NCBI GenBank assembly: GCA_947169755.1
Contig: CAMVQX010000039.1
Location: 1 to 12,027 of the forward strand
DNA from: an uncultured bacterium
GTDB taxonomy: Bacteria > Cyanobacteriota > Vampirovibrionia > Gastranaerophilales > Gastranaerophilaceae
Reading direction: 5' to 3'
DNA length: 12,027 bases
Shown here: one piece after another, positions 1-6,487 of the stretch
How positions within the stretch are numbered: position 1 is the first letter of the stretch
How the letters are laid out: the number at the start of each line of letters is the position of its first letter
Translations under genes and position numbers: made by a program
Notes under the pieces: generated by a model
What the model was told of the DNA's origin: nothing
Databases searched by the model: none
The model's input: the letters and a program-made list of their open reading frames with translations, nothing else

Positions 1-88
1 CTATTACCTAAAAGTCTAAATTTAAAAAATAGGAGATATTATTAAATAATAATAAATTGAATATGTTACTCTTAAATTGGAGGGTAAG

Positions 89-310
89 ATGCAAGAAAAT
101 TTAACTGAAATAGAATACGAAGTATTAAAATATGTAGTAAGAGGTTTACCAAACAGTGAAGTGGCAAAACGAATGTGTATAACCGAACACACCGTAAAAG
201 CTCATATGACTGATATTATGTTTAAATTGAATGTAACATCAAGGACTGGCGCTGCATTTGTGGCTTTAACACAGCATTTGATAAAAGATGAAGATTTGTT
301 CTGTGATTAA
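89..310 (+). CDS. LuxR/GerE-type HTH-only transcriptional regulator (73 aa)
   Basis: Small DNA-binding protein made of little more than one LuxR C-terminal (GerE-type) helix-turn-helix. Residues 6-62 carry the family pattern: LTEIEYEVLKYVVRG, then the first HTH helix around NSEVAKRM and the recognition helix around TEHTVKAHMTDIMFKLNV. There is no receiver or ligand-binding domain, so the length is close to that of stand-alone GerE. I chose ATG 89 over the in-frame TTG at 77 because GGAGG (79-83) sits five bases upstream of it. A 14-nt AT-rich sequence (ATTAAATAATAATA) occurs before the gene at 41-54 and after it at 310-323. It lies upstream of fliJ on the same strand with a gap of about 100 bases. 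Control of the flagellar genes is a guess from position only. A second HTH-only LuxR-type protein occurs at 3281-3541. Confidence 0.82.
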   Translation: MQENLTEIEYEVLKYVVRGLPNSEVAKRMCITEHTVKAHMTDIMFKLNVTSRTGAAFVALTQHLIKDEDLFCD

Positions 311-327
311 TTAAATAATAATATTTT

Positions 328-355
328 TTGACATTTTTAATTTCATCATTAAATC
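328..355 (+). promoter_or_regulatory. weak candidate promoter upstream of fliJ
   Basis: A perfect -35 hexamer, TTGACA (328-333), lies between the HTH gene and fliJ. The best -10 at normal spacing is only TAAATC (350-355, 16-base spacer), which matches 3 of 6 consensus bases. No sigma-28 style box is seen here. The call rests mainly on the -35 match and the intergenic position. Confidence 0.3.
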
Positions 356-374
356 ATACATATAGATGTTTATA

Positions 375-407
375 ACTCTTGCCAAATAGTACATAATGAA
401 CAAGAGT
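375..407 (+). promoter_or_regulatory. inverted repeat in the fliJ leader covering its weak ribosome site
   Basis: ACTCTTG (375-381) and CAAGAGT (401-407) are perfect reverse complements separated by 19 bases. The right arm contains AAGAG, the only Shine-Dalgarno-like sequence before the fliJ ATG at 416. The repeat could be an operator or an RNA hairpin that limits fliJ translation; seven base pairs with a long loop is modest. Confidence 0.35.
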
Positions 408-415
408 GATATAAA

Positions 416-922
416 ATGCCTTTCAGATACAGGTTACAGAAGATTCTGGAGTTCAGAATTCACAAAAAAGACGAGCAGTTGATGGTGGTACAAAAAGCCC
501 AGCAAGCCGTCTATGAGGCTGAAGAAAACATTCGGCGAAATGAAGAAGAAATCCAAACAACAAAACAAAATCTAAGAAGCGCGGATCCTATGATGTATGA
601 AACATATGACAGATATTTGATACATCTTTGGGAAAAAGCCGAGCAGCTAGAGGCTATAAGAGTAGAACTGCAACGAAAACTTGATGAAGAAAAGGCAATT
701 CTCGTGAAACTAGAACAGGGTGTAAAAGTCCTCGAAAAACACAAAGAAAAGCACAGAGAGCTTTATATCGCAGAAGAGAAAGCTTTGGAGTTGAAAACTT
801 TTTCGGAACTCGGCATTACAAGATTTTTCAGACAAAATCAAGACAAAATTGAAGAGGAAGAAAAAGCAATTCTAAAACAATTGGCAGAAATAGACGGAGG
901 CACTCAATGGACGCAGCAGTAA
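416..922 (+). CDS. fliJ: flagellar export protein FliJ
   Basis: FliJ is the coiled-coil stalk of the flagellar type III export apparatus. It sits in the FliI ATPase ring and contacts the FlhA gate. The N-terminus MPFRYRLQKILEFR matches the FliJ start (F-x-RLQ-x-ILE-x-R). Most of the remainder is charged heptad-like helix rich in E, K, Q and L, as expected for an antiparallel coiled coil. At 168 aa it is a little longer than the usual roughly 145-150. The ribosome site is weak (AAGAG, nine bases before the ATG) and lies in an inverted repeat. The end overlaps the following fliK-like gene by 16 bases, which implies translational coupling. The fliJ-fliK neighbourhood supports the assignment. Confidence 0.87.
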   Translation: MPFRYRLQKILEFRIHKKDEQLMVVQKAQQAVYEAEENIRRNEEEIQTTKQNLRSADPMMYETYDRYLIHLWEKAEQLEAIRVELQRKLDEEKAILVKLEQGVKVLEKHKEKHRELYIAEEKALELKTFSELGITRFFRQNQDKIEEEEKAILKQLAEIDGGTQWTQQ

Positions 923-1734
923 CAACTTCATCCGCAGCAGTGGCGGCATCAGCAAATTCAGCTAATGTTAATTCCACCTCAAAATCTTCGAGCAATTCAA
1001 AAAGTTCCGAAGCTTCTTTTGATGAAGAAATGAAATCTCAAGGTGAACAACAAGAAGCTCAAGAGACAAAAGAAACTGAAAAAACTGTTCAAAATAAAGA
1101 AGAAAAAGTTTCTGACAAACAATCAAAAGAAAACTCAAAAGATAATGAAGAAATTATTTCTTCCGATATTTATGAGGGCGAGATTGATTTTACTGATTTT
1201 AAATACCACAATGAAAGTCAATCAATTCTTTCCCGAAATATCCAAGATTTGTTAAATACAAAGGATTTGATGGGAGTTATAGGGAACGCTGTTACAATAG
1301 ACTATGATGCAATTAACATGACTGAAAGTGATGCAAATTTCTTTGCAAATCTTGTACAAAATACAGATATGTCAATGAAAGGCATAATGAACCAAATTGA
1401 GGGTGAACTTGTTCAAAATTCACAAAATGTTCAAAGAAATGTCCAAGTTTCATCTGTTTTGATGGACAAATTAAATGAGTCATTAAAAACTAACAGACCT
1501 TTCAGAATAGATTTTGACAAAGATATTTCTGTCATTATAAAAGTAAACAGAGACGGAAGTTTGGCAGCAAACTTTATTCCTGGGGACAAAGCAGTTGAAC
1601 AATATTTGCGTAATAATATCGCAAGTTTAAGACAACGCTTTGACGAAGAAAATTTACCATATTCCGAATTGTCATACAGCAATTCAAGACAAAATCAACA
1701 ACAAAGACGCAAGAAGGAGAACGACAATGAATGA
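907..1734 (+). CDS. fliK: flagellar hook-length control protein FliK-like
   Basis: FliK is an exported ruler that ends hook growth by acting on FlhB to switch export specificity. The 275-aa protein has the expected two-part layout. Residues 1-90 are a low-complexity, Ser/Ala/Glu/Lys-rich, probably disordered N-terminal part. Residues about 196-262 form a compact C-terminal domain: PFRIDFDKDISVIIKVNRDG, then a segment ending LRNNIASLRQRFDEENLPY, matching the hook-length-control C-domain plan. The end is Gln/Arg/Lys-rich (NSRQNQQQRRKKENDNE), as in many FliK proteins. GGAGG at 896-900 lies six bases before ATG 907. The gene overlaps fliJ by 16 bases and the next gene by 8. It is shorter than enteric FliK (about 400 aa); the middle ruler part would be short. 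Confidence 0.78.
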   Translation: MDAAVTTSSAAVAASANSANVNSTSKSSSNSKSSEASFDEEMKSQGEQQEAQETKETEKTVQNKEEKVSDKQSKENSKDNEEIISSDIYEGEIDFTDFKYHNESQSILSRNIQDLLNTKDLMGVIGNAVTIDYDAINMTESDANFFANLVQNTDMSMKGIMNQIEGELVQNSQNVQRNVQVSSVLMDKLNESLKTNRPFRIDFDKDISVIIKVNRDGSLAANFIPGDKAVEQYLRNNIASLRQRFDEENLPYSELSYSNSRQNQQQRRKKENDNE

Positions 1735-2563
1735 TTCGTTTATTACGGCGCTTAATACTCAAAAATCTACAGTAAATTGGATTGATGTCATTACTCACAA
1801 CATGACAAACGTCTATACTCCCGGTTTTAGAGAACAACAGGTTAACTTTAAAACCTTCCTTGGTGGTGCAATTGCCGATGATTATGACAAAAAAATTGAT
1901 CAGGGTAAATCAACTCCGGGTACTTCAAAAGAGAACTTGTATCTTGAAGGTAAAGGCTTTTTCCTCGTAAAGAATTCCGAAGGACAGAGTATTTATACAA
2001 GGTTGGGTGAATTTGTTTTTGATAAAGAAGGTGTATACCGTGACAGAAACGGTAATACCGTCCAAGGTTATATTTTGAATGACAAAGGCGAAATAATGCA
2101 GGGTACAAAATCAATTTCTGCTGATTTGTATCAGGAAACCGCAATGAAGGGCGGTGCACTTGATATTCCGACAACAAATATAAAACTTTGGATTGACCCG
2201 AATAACGGTAAATTCTTAGGCAAGTATGATGATTATGAAATAAAAAATGACGGAACAATTTACGGAAAAGCAGATGGCGGCAAACGCTCAGTTCCATTGT
2301 ATCGTGTAACAACCCGTAATTTCCACAATGCTGCTGCATTATATGAATTCAAAGAAGGACAATTCTTGGAAACAGAAGAATCCGGAAAACCGTTAATTGG
2401 TGTCGGAGAAATCAGATCAGGTTTGTTAGAAATGTCAAACTCTGATTTCAAAGCAAATATTTCATATTATCAAATGGCGAAACTTCAAATGGAAGTATCA
2501 AACAAAATTATTTCATCTCAAAAAGAATTGCTTCAAGAAGCAATGAGATTAGTAGGCAGTTAA
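1727..2563 (+). CDS. flagellar hook/basal-body rod protein (FlgF/FlgG/FlgE family)
   Basis: Axial flagellar structural protein of 278 aa, exported through the flagellar apparatus to form rod or hook. Residues 18-41 carry the rod signature with variation (HNMTNVYTPGFREQQVNF, where NIAN-x-x-T-x-GFK is typical). Residues 71-115 contain the core hallmark YLEGKGFFLV followed by YTRLGEFVFDKEGVYRDRNG and VQGY. The last 50 residues form the C-terminal helix region (GLLEMSNSDFKANISYYQMA and onward) that packs with the N-terminus. Length favours FlgF/FlgG over full-size FlgE (about 400 aa), while position after fliJ-fliK would suggest flgE, so no symbol is given. ATG 1727 is chosen over an upstream in-frame start at 1640 because AAGGAGA (1714-1720) precedes it by six bases. 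It overlaps fliK by 8 bases. Confidence 0.9.
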   Translation: MNDSFITALNTQKSTVNWIDVITHNMTNVYTPGFREQQVNFKTFLGGAIADDYDKKIDQGKSTPGTSKENLYLEGKGFFLVKNSEGQSIYTRLGEFVFDKEGVYRDRNGNTVQGYILNDKGEIMQGTKSISADLYQETAMKGGALDIPTTNIKLWIDPNNGKFLGKYDDYEIKNDGTIYGKADGGKRSVPLYRVTTRNFHNAAALYEFKEGQFLETEESGKPLIGVGEIRSGLLEMSNSDFKANISYYQMAKLQMEVSNKIISSQKELLQEAMRLVGS

Positions 2564-2611
2564 TGCCTAATGCAATCCCGAAGACTTATTTAATATACAT
2601 TAAAAACTCCT

Positions 2612-2634
2612 AAAGAGGCTCTTGCCTCTTTTTT
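2612..2634 (+). terminator. intrinsic terminator of the flagellar operon
   Basis: The stem AAAGAGGC (2612-2619) pairs with GCCTCTTT (2624-2631) around a TCTT loop. The T-run begins in the stem and continues to 2634. This is a textbook Rho-independent terminator 49 bases after the rod/hook gene and marks the end of the flagellar block. Confidence 0.88.
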
Positions 2635-2638
2635 ATTT

Positions 2639-2667
2639 TATATCCATGTTTTCATGGATATATTTTT
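2639..2667 (+). terminator. second hairpin, terminator-like
   Basis: TATATCCATG (2639-2648) and CATGGATATA (2653-2662) are a perfect 10-bp inverted repeat around TTTT, followed by five Ts (2663-2667). It sits five bases after the first terminator. It may be a back-up terminator, or a border element between the flagellar block and the phage-like block. The stem is AT-rich and weaker than the first. Confidence 0.55.
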
Positions 2668-2687
2668 GCGGATACATTTTTGGGGAC

Positions 2688-2715
2688 TTTTCAAATTTTT
2701 AAAATAAGTTATACT
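2688..2715 (+). promoter_or_regulatory. putative promoter of the phage-like block
   Basis: TTTTCA (2688-2693), a 16-base spacer and TATACT (2710-2715, 5 of 6 matches to TATAAT) lie just after the two terminators and before the structured leader. The predicted transcript would start near 2722 and have a leader of about 55 bases. Confidence 0.5.
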
Positions 2716-2737
2716 GAAAATGTGGTTAAGGTTCACG

Positions 2738-2840
2738 CCCTGGATGGCAAAGCCGTTTGCCACTGAGGGAAAGTAGTATGGGATATATTCATTGCTGCGG
2801 CGCTCTTCATAAGACAAGAACGTATTGTCTTGCGCCGCAG
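2738..2840 (+). promoter_or_regulatory. structured leader and early coding region with two hairpins
   Basis: Hairpin A: TGGCAAA (2745-2751) pairs with TTTGCCA (2756-2762) around GCCG. An outer pairing of CCCT (2738-2741) with AGGG (2766-2769) covers the ribosome site GAGGGA (2765-2770). Hairpin B: CTGCGGCGC (2795-2803) pairs perfectly with GCGCCGCAG (2832-2840), and inside it AAGACAA (2811-2817) pairs with TTGTCTT (2825-2831), leaving a 7-base bulge on one side only. The GC-rich 9-bp stem stands out in AT-rich DNA. Together they straddle the start codon at 2778, which suggests translational control. I do not recognise a known riboswitch class. Confidence 0.5.
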
Positions 2841-3158
2841 GGTAAATTTTTGGTGTGTGAAATTGATTATTTGTCAAAATGTCCTGTCTGCGGGCATACT
2901 GTTGTTCAACTCACAAGAATTGATAAAAATGACAAAATTTCGGTTATAAGAAGAATAAACAAAAAAGCAAAAGAATTTTTTGAAAAACTGAAGACGAAAA
3001 TTTTATACGAGATAAGACCTATAAATTACAGCAGGCTTCCTGTCGGAAGTTTTTACCTCAACTACAACGAATTTGGAGTACAAAAAAGATGCTATTCTAA
3101 TTTTAGAACATTAAAAATCGGATTAACTGAAAATAAATTTCTGAAAAATAACCCTTAA
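2778..3158 (+). CDS. zinc-ribbon-like hypothetical protein (126 aa), phage-associated
   Basis: Function unknown. Cysteines at 6, 7, 17, 27, 35 and 38, with CPVCGH at residues 35-40, look like a zinc-ribbon or paired zinc knuckle. A basic segment follows (residues 47-72, with IRRINKKAKEFFEKLK) that could contact nucleic acid. The C-terminal half is basic and aromatic with no recognised motif. ATG 2778 is chosen over TTG 2757 because GAGGGA (2765-2770) precedes it by seven bases. This is the first gene after the putative promoter and ends just before a GC-rich hairpin. Its ribosome site and first 20 codons lie in strong predicted RNA structure. By position it may be a regulatory or DNA-handling protein of the phage-like element, but nothing in the sequence proves this. 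Confidence 0.7.
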   Translation: MGYIHCCGALHKTRTYCLAPQGKFLVCEIDYLSKCPVCGHTVVQLTRIDKNDKISVIRRINKKAKEFFEKLKTKILYEIRPINYSRLPVGSFYLNYNEFGVQKRCYSNFRTLKIGLTENKFLKNNP

Positions 3159-3174
3159 AAATCATCTTACTCGC

Positions 3175-3203
3175 GGGCGGGTTTTCCCGCCCTGTTATTT
3201 TAT
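3175..3203 (+). terminator. GC-rich hairpin, probable terminator
   Basis: GGGCGGG (3175-3181) and CCCGCCC (3186-3192) form a perfect 7-bp all-GC stem around TTTT. The tail TGTTATTTTATT is T-rich but interrupted, so termination may be partial and allow read-through into the downstream lysis and structural genes. Confidence 0.65.
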
Positions 3204-3214
3204 TAGGAAATATT

Positions 3215-3277
3215 ATGAATGAATTCTTTTTATTTTTTAGTATGCTTTTTGTGTTATTTGAAACAAAAGGGAAGTAG
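3215..3277 (+). CDS. 20-aa hydrophobic mini-protein
   Basis: Candidate small membrane peptide. It has AGGA (3205-3208) six bases before ATG 3215 and encodes MNEFFLFFSMLFVLF followed by a charged end (ETKGK). The 13-residue hydrophobic run at positions 4-15 is rich in Phe and Leu. The stop codon is four bases before the start of the HTH gene, and AAAAGGGA at the end of this ORF doubles as the next gene's ribosome site. Position just ahead of an amidase endolysin would fit a lysis-related or leader peptide. A chance ORF with translational-coupling value only is also possible. Confidence 0.4.
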   Translation: MNEFFLFFSMLFVLFETKGK

Positions 3278-3280
3278 AAA

Positions 3281-3541
3281 ATGTTATTATCTCCAAAGGA
3301 GTTGAAAGTATTAACTCTTGCTGCATTGGGTTATTCCGATAAAGAAATTGCTTTGCAACTTAAAATTAAATACGGAACTGTTCGAAATCATATTGATAGG
3401 GCAGTTTTAAAATTGAATGCAAGGAACAAAACGAACGCAATTCTTATATATAAATTGCTTAACAAGAATTGGTTGGAGGAATATTATGAAACGTATTGTA
3501 ATTCATTGGACTGCAGGAAATTATTATCCAAGTCATTATGA
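3281..3541 (+). CDS. LuxR/GerE-type HTH-only regulator (86 aa) in the phage block
   Basis: Residues 4-60 match the GerE-type helix-turn-helix: LSPKELKVLTLAALGYSDKE, then IALQLKIKYGTVRNHIDRAV and LKLNARNK. No sensor domain is present. The last 25 residues (from NWLEEYYETY) are outside the domain. AAGGGA (3268-3273) provides the ribosome site. Its 3' end overlaps the amidase gene by 56 bases in another frame, and the amidase's own ribosome site lies inside this gene, so the two are probably coupled. Its pattern parallels that of the 73-aa protein at 89-310. Placed at the head of the lysis/structural genes, it is a candidate late-gene activator; that role is inferred from position. Confidence 0.78.
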   Translation: MLLSPKELKVLTLAALGYSDKEIALQLKIKYGTVRNHIDRAVLKLNARNKTNAILIYKLLNKNWLEEYYETYCNSLDCRKLLSKSL

Positions 3542-3980
3542 AAAACTTCATTATCATTTTTTGGTTGATGGGGATGGTAATATCCATGATGGTTTTTTTA
3601 GACCTGAAGACAATGAAATTTGCAAACCAAATCTGTATGCTGCTCATACCGGAGGCGGAAATACAGGTTCTGTTGGTGTGGCGTTGTGCGCAATGGCAGG
3701 GTTTAAAGATAAAAATTTTCCGGGTAAATATCCTATTTTTAAAAAACAATTTGAAAGTTGTATGGAATTGTGCGCGAAACTTGCCAAAAAATATAATATA
3801 CATATTTGTGCGCAGAATGTTTTTACTCATTACGAATTCGGAATTAAGAATCCGAAAACAACCAGTGCAGGAAAAATAGATATTATTTTCCTTCCGCCGT
3901 ATCCGTGGGTAGAAAAAGACGAAATAGGAAGTTTTATAAGGTCAAAAATTAAATGGTATTCAAGTAAATTGTATAAATAA
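3486..3980 (+). CDS. N-acetylmuramoyl-L-alanine amidase (Amidase_2/PGRP-type endolysin)
   Basis: Zinc amidase that cuts the bond between N-acetylmuramic acid and L-alanine in peptidoglycan. In phages it is an endolysin or part of the virion. The 164-aa protein is a single Amidase_2 domain with motifs in order: IVIHWTAG (4-11, zinc ligand His7), YHFLVDGDGNIHDG (23-36), AAHTGGGN (52-59), GSVGVALC (61-68), FTHYE (113-117, zinc ligand His115) and GKID (129-132, catalytic-type Lys130 and likely zinc ligand Asp132). There is no signal peptide and no cell-wall-binding domain. The start is ATG 3486, with GGAGGA (3475-3480) five bases upstream; an earlier in-frame ATG at 3417 lacks a ribosome site. 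It lies 11 bases ahead of the tail gene, so lysis and tail functions appear co-transcribed. Confidence 0.9.
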   Translation: MKRIVIHWTAGNYYPSHYEKLHYHFLVDGDGNIHDGFFRPEDNEICKPNLYAAHTGGGNTGSVGVALCAMAGFKDKNFPGKYPIFKKQFESCMELCAKLAKKYNIHICAQNVFTHYEFGIKNPKTTSAGKIDIIFLPPYPWVEKDEIGSFIRSKIKWYSSKLYK

Positions 3981-3991
3981 AGGAGAAAATT

Positions 3992-5500
3992 ATGGAAGTC
4001 GCTTATTACAACCTGTCAGGCGGTATAAATCAGGCACTGACAAAAACTGAGCTCGGAATAGATACTAAAAAGATTTATTGGTCGGATTCAGAAAATGTAG
4101 AAATTTTTCAAAACAGAGGAATTGTCAAACAAAACGGCAATTCTTTATTTTTGGATTTGGAAGAAAAAATTACCGGCATGGCAGAAATTTCTGCTTATGA
4201 TGAATGCAAAATGCTTATTACTACAGTTTCCGGAAAAATTTATATTCATGATGAAGTTCGTTCTGTTCAAACACTTGTAAATAAAACTTTAACGGGTACA
4301 AAACCTGTTTTTCAAAGTTTTTTGAACGGAATACTCGTAATGAGTGAAAGTGACGGTTTATTTTATATCAAGAATAATGAGAATTATGATGTTGTGGAAT
4401 GTAATCTTAAAGACCTTTCGGATAATACGGTAACGGATGCTTGTCTGACTGTTTATAAAGGACGTGTGTGGGTTGCAAAAGATGCTACGATATATTATTC
4501 TGCGCTTGGTACTTATGATGACTTTACATCACAAAATGATGCCGGTTACATAAACGAATTTTATACAGATACAGGTTCGATTACGGCATTAAAGCCCTAC
4601 AAAGACTATTTAGCAATTTATAAAAATAAAAATGTATACCTCTTGACTGGTACAACTCCCGAAAATTTTGCTATTGTTCCTTTTGCTGAAAAAGGTGCGG
4701 TTGGTCCAAATTCTGTAGTTAATATTGAAAATAAACAATATTTTTTAAACAACGGAATTTTCGCACTTGAACAAGTTGGAGAATTAAACCAAATTCAGCT
4801 TGGTAGTGAAATATCCTTGAAAATAAAAGAAGAATTTCCAAAATTTAAAGATTTAGAAAATACAATAGGTCTTCACTATGAAAGAAAAAATCAAATTTGG
4901 TATTTTTTCCCCTATAACGGTCAGGAATATTTGCATACAATTTGGATTAACGATTATGTAAATAAAGCATGGTATAAACGTGTAATTCCTCAAAATATTG
5001 TTACGGCTTGCGTATTTAATAATTATATTTATACGGCTGATATTGACGGAAAGATTTACAAAGAAGATTTTGGAACAACTTTTGCCGGACAACCGGTAAA
5101 ATTTATGTGGAAATCTCCGTTTTTAGCTGTTACAACTCCTCATCACAGAAAAATGATTGATGAATTTTATTTTTTGCTTGATACGGAGCATGATAATAAT
5201 TTTGATTTTTCTGTCTATAAAGATTATGACAGTGAATTTTCTGATGATATTGAAAAAATTTATTCTGTGCATCCGGATCATTTGATTTGGGCAGATAATG
5301 ATACATCTGACAATCTCCCCTGTCATTGGGCAGAAGATGAAGAAAATTTGCCCGTATGGGCTGTAAACAAAGATAGTATGGAGAAAGCCGAAATCTCGGA
5401 AGCAAATTATGCGATACAACTTTGTGTTCAAGGAAATGAAGCTGCCCAATCTTGTGCAATTATCGGACTTCAGTTTAGAGAGGTCTACAATGACGATTAA
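3992..5500 (+). CDS. podovirus tail nozzle / P22 gp10-like DNA-stabilisation protein
   Basis: Large 502-aa beta-rich protein resembling the propeller-type proteins that close the short tail of podoviruses (P22 gp10, T7 gp12 nozzle). Supporting blocks are YKGRVWVAKDATIYYSALG at about 155-173, ITALKPYKDYLAIYKNKNVY at about 195-214, and the following LLTG, EKGAVGPNSVV and QYFLNNGIFALE segments. This order (read-out of location, 'ysalg', 'dyl.iy', 'G..gp.sv...n..yfl..gif') is what I associate with these tail hubs. The N-terminus (YNLSGGINQALTKTELG) also fits. AAGGAGA gives a strong ribosome site. The annotation rests on remembered family features; the precise homologue is uncertain. Codon use resembles its neighbours. 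Confidence 0.68.
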   Translation: MEVAYYNLSGGINQALTKTELGIDTKKIYWSDSENVEIFQNRGIVKQNGNSLFLDLEEKITGMAEISAYDECKMLITTVSGKIYIHDEVRSVQTLVNKTLTGTKPVFQSFLNGILVMSESDGLFYIKNNENYDVVECNLKDLSDNTVTDACLTVYKGRVWVAKDATIYYSALGTYDDFTSQNDAGYINEFYTDTGSITALKPYKDYLAIYKNKNVYLLTGTTPENFAIVPFAEKGAVGPNSVVNIENKQYFLNNGIFALEQVGELNQIQLGSEISLKIKEEFPKFKDLENTIGLHYERKNQIWYFFPYNGQEYLHTIWINDYVNKAWYKRVIPQNIVTACVFNNYIYTADIDGKIYKEDFGTTFAGQPVKFMWKSPFLAVTTPHHRKMIDEFYFLLDTEHDNNFDFSVYKDYDSEFSDDIEKIYSVHPDHLIWADNDTSDNLPCHWAEDEENLPVWAVNKDSMEKAEISEANYAIQLCVQGNEAAQSCAIIGLQFREVYNDD

Positions 5501-5563
5501 AGATTAGTTTAATTATTACACCACTCATAGAATGTACATACAAAAAAGAAAGGAAACAAAACT

Positions 5564-6427
5564 ATGTCGGAAGAAAACCAAACATCAAGCGCATATTCAG
5601 CGTTTATTCCACAAATTTGGAGTCAAAAGCTCAACAACATGCTCGAAAAAGAATGTGTAATGCTTCAATGTGTAAACCGAAACTGGGAAGGTGAAATTAA
5701 AAATCAAGGAGATAAAGTTAAAATTATTACTCCTGCTGATGTTACAATTTCAACTTTAGGTTCTGATAATATTACTTACAGTGAACTGAATCCAACATCT
5801 ATGGATTTGGTAATTGATCAGAAAAAATTCTTTGCTTTCAAGATTAATGATGTTGCAGCGGTTCAGGCAAATACTGATATAATGGAAGCTCATCTTAAAA
5901 ATGCAAGAAAAGCTATTGAAGAAGTTCAAGATGCTTATTTATTGTCGCAACATGCAAATGTTGACGAAAATAACATTGTAGGTTCAGAAGAATCTCCGAT
6001 TGAATTGAATAAAACAACAATTTATTCTAACTTTGTTCAATTAGCTTTGTGCTTGAAAAATTCAGATGCAGTTACGGCAGGTGTACGTCCTTGGGTTGTA
6101 ATTAACCCGACTATTGAATCTTATTTGTTGCAAAGTACAGAATTTATCGGTGCACACAATGTTGCTGATGAAACATTGCGAGAAGGCGCAATAGGTAGGA
6201 TTGCAGGCATGGACGTATTGGTAAGCACTAATCTTACAGATGTTAGCGGTAATTATTATGTTCTTGCGGGTACAAATGATGCCATTACTTTTGCATCTCA
6301 ACTTTCAAAAATTGAAAGTTTAAGAGATAAAGACAGCTTCTCTGATTTGGTAAGAGGTTTGTATCTATATGGTGCAAAAACCGTTCAACCAAAAGCTTTA
6401 GCAAAAATGATTGTAAGTGCACAATAG
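5564..6427 (+). CDS. phage major capsid protein (P22-coat-like / HK97-fold)
   Basis: A 287-aa major capsid protein. Recognisable blocks are SAFIPQIWSQKLNNMLEKE (13-31), WEGEIKNQGDKVKI (about 41-54), an acidic spine-like helix around IEEVQDAYLLSQHANV (about 116-132), RPWVVINP (175-182), and IGRIAGMDVLVSTNL (about 209-223) followed by YYVLAGTNDAITFASQL, plus the terminal VRGLYLYGAK. This is the layout of coat proteins annotated in the P22 coat group, but shorter than P22 gp5 (430 aa), so large insertion domains are missing. A 63-base gap separates it from the tail gene, and AAAGGAAA precedes the ATG. The same 17-base ribosome-site leader occurs before the 26-aa gene at 11250. A long hairpin follows it, consistent with a strongly expressed unit. 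Confidence 0.82.
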   Translation: MSEENQTSSAYSAFIPQIWSQKLNNMLEKECVMLQCVNRNWEGEIKNQGDKVKIITPADVTISTLGSDNITYSELNPTSMDLVIDQKKFFAFKINDVAAVQANTDIMEAHLKNARKAIEEVQDAYLLSQHANVDENNIVGSEESPIELNKTTIYSNFVQLALCLKNSDAVTAGVRPWVVINPTIESYLLQSTEFIGAHNVADETLREGAIGRIAGMDVLVSTNLTDVSGNYYVLAGTNDAITFASQLSKIESLRDKDSFSDLVRGLYLYGAKTVQPKALAKMIVSAQ

Positions 6428-6432
6428 TAATT

Positions 6433-6475
6433 GGATGTCGTAAACGATAATTTTTATTGTCGTTTACGGCATTTT
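6433..6475 (+). terminator. long hairpin after the capsid gene
   Basis: GTCGTAAACGATAAT (6437-6451) pairs with ATTGTCGTTTACGGC (6456-6470) over 15 bp with two G-U pairs, around TTTT. Pairing can extend outward to 6433-6474. The T-tail after the stem is short (6472-6475). It probably limits read-through from the capsid gene to the downstream genes. It lies entirely between the capsid stop and the ribosome site of the next gene. Confidence 0.65.
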
Positions 6476-6487
6476 GGAGAAAATAAA

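Noticed and set aside
37..323. AT-only palindrome (37-51) and 14-nt direct repeat (41-54, 310-323) around the first HTH gene as insertion footprints
   Set aside because: Sequence is low complexity (TAA/TTA runs), so matches of this length are expected by chance.
1848..2339. 163-codon minus-strand ORF inside the rod/hook gene
   Set aside because: Antisense shadow of a clearly recognised flagellar gene, with His/Leu/Tyr-rich composition and no ribosome site.
2722..2840. Known riboswitch, 6S RNA or other named RNA in the zinc-ribbon leader
   Set aside because: Strong pairing is present but I could match no conserved core of a named class, and half of it is coding sequence with a sensible CPVCG protein.
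3417..3485. N-terminal extension of the amidase from ATG 3417
   Set aside because: No ribosome site at 3417, whereas ATG 3486 has GGAGGA and starts precisely at the conserved RIVIHWTAG block.
5123..5459. Two overlapping minus-strand ORFs of about 108 codons inside the tail nozzle gene
   Set aside because: Shadows of a well supported plus-strand coding sequence; no motif, no ribosome site.
6431..6487. TTG start at 6431 giving a 95-aa version of the holin-like protein
   Set aside because: It would translate through the long hairpin and has no ribosome site; ATG 6488 has GGAGA at proper spacing.
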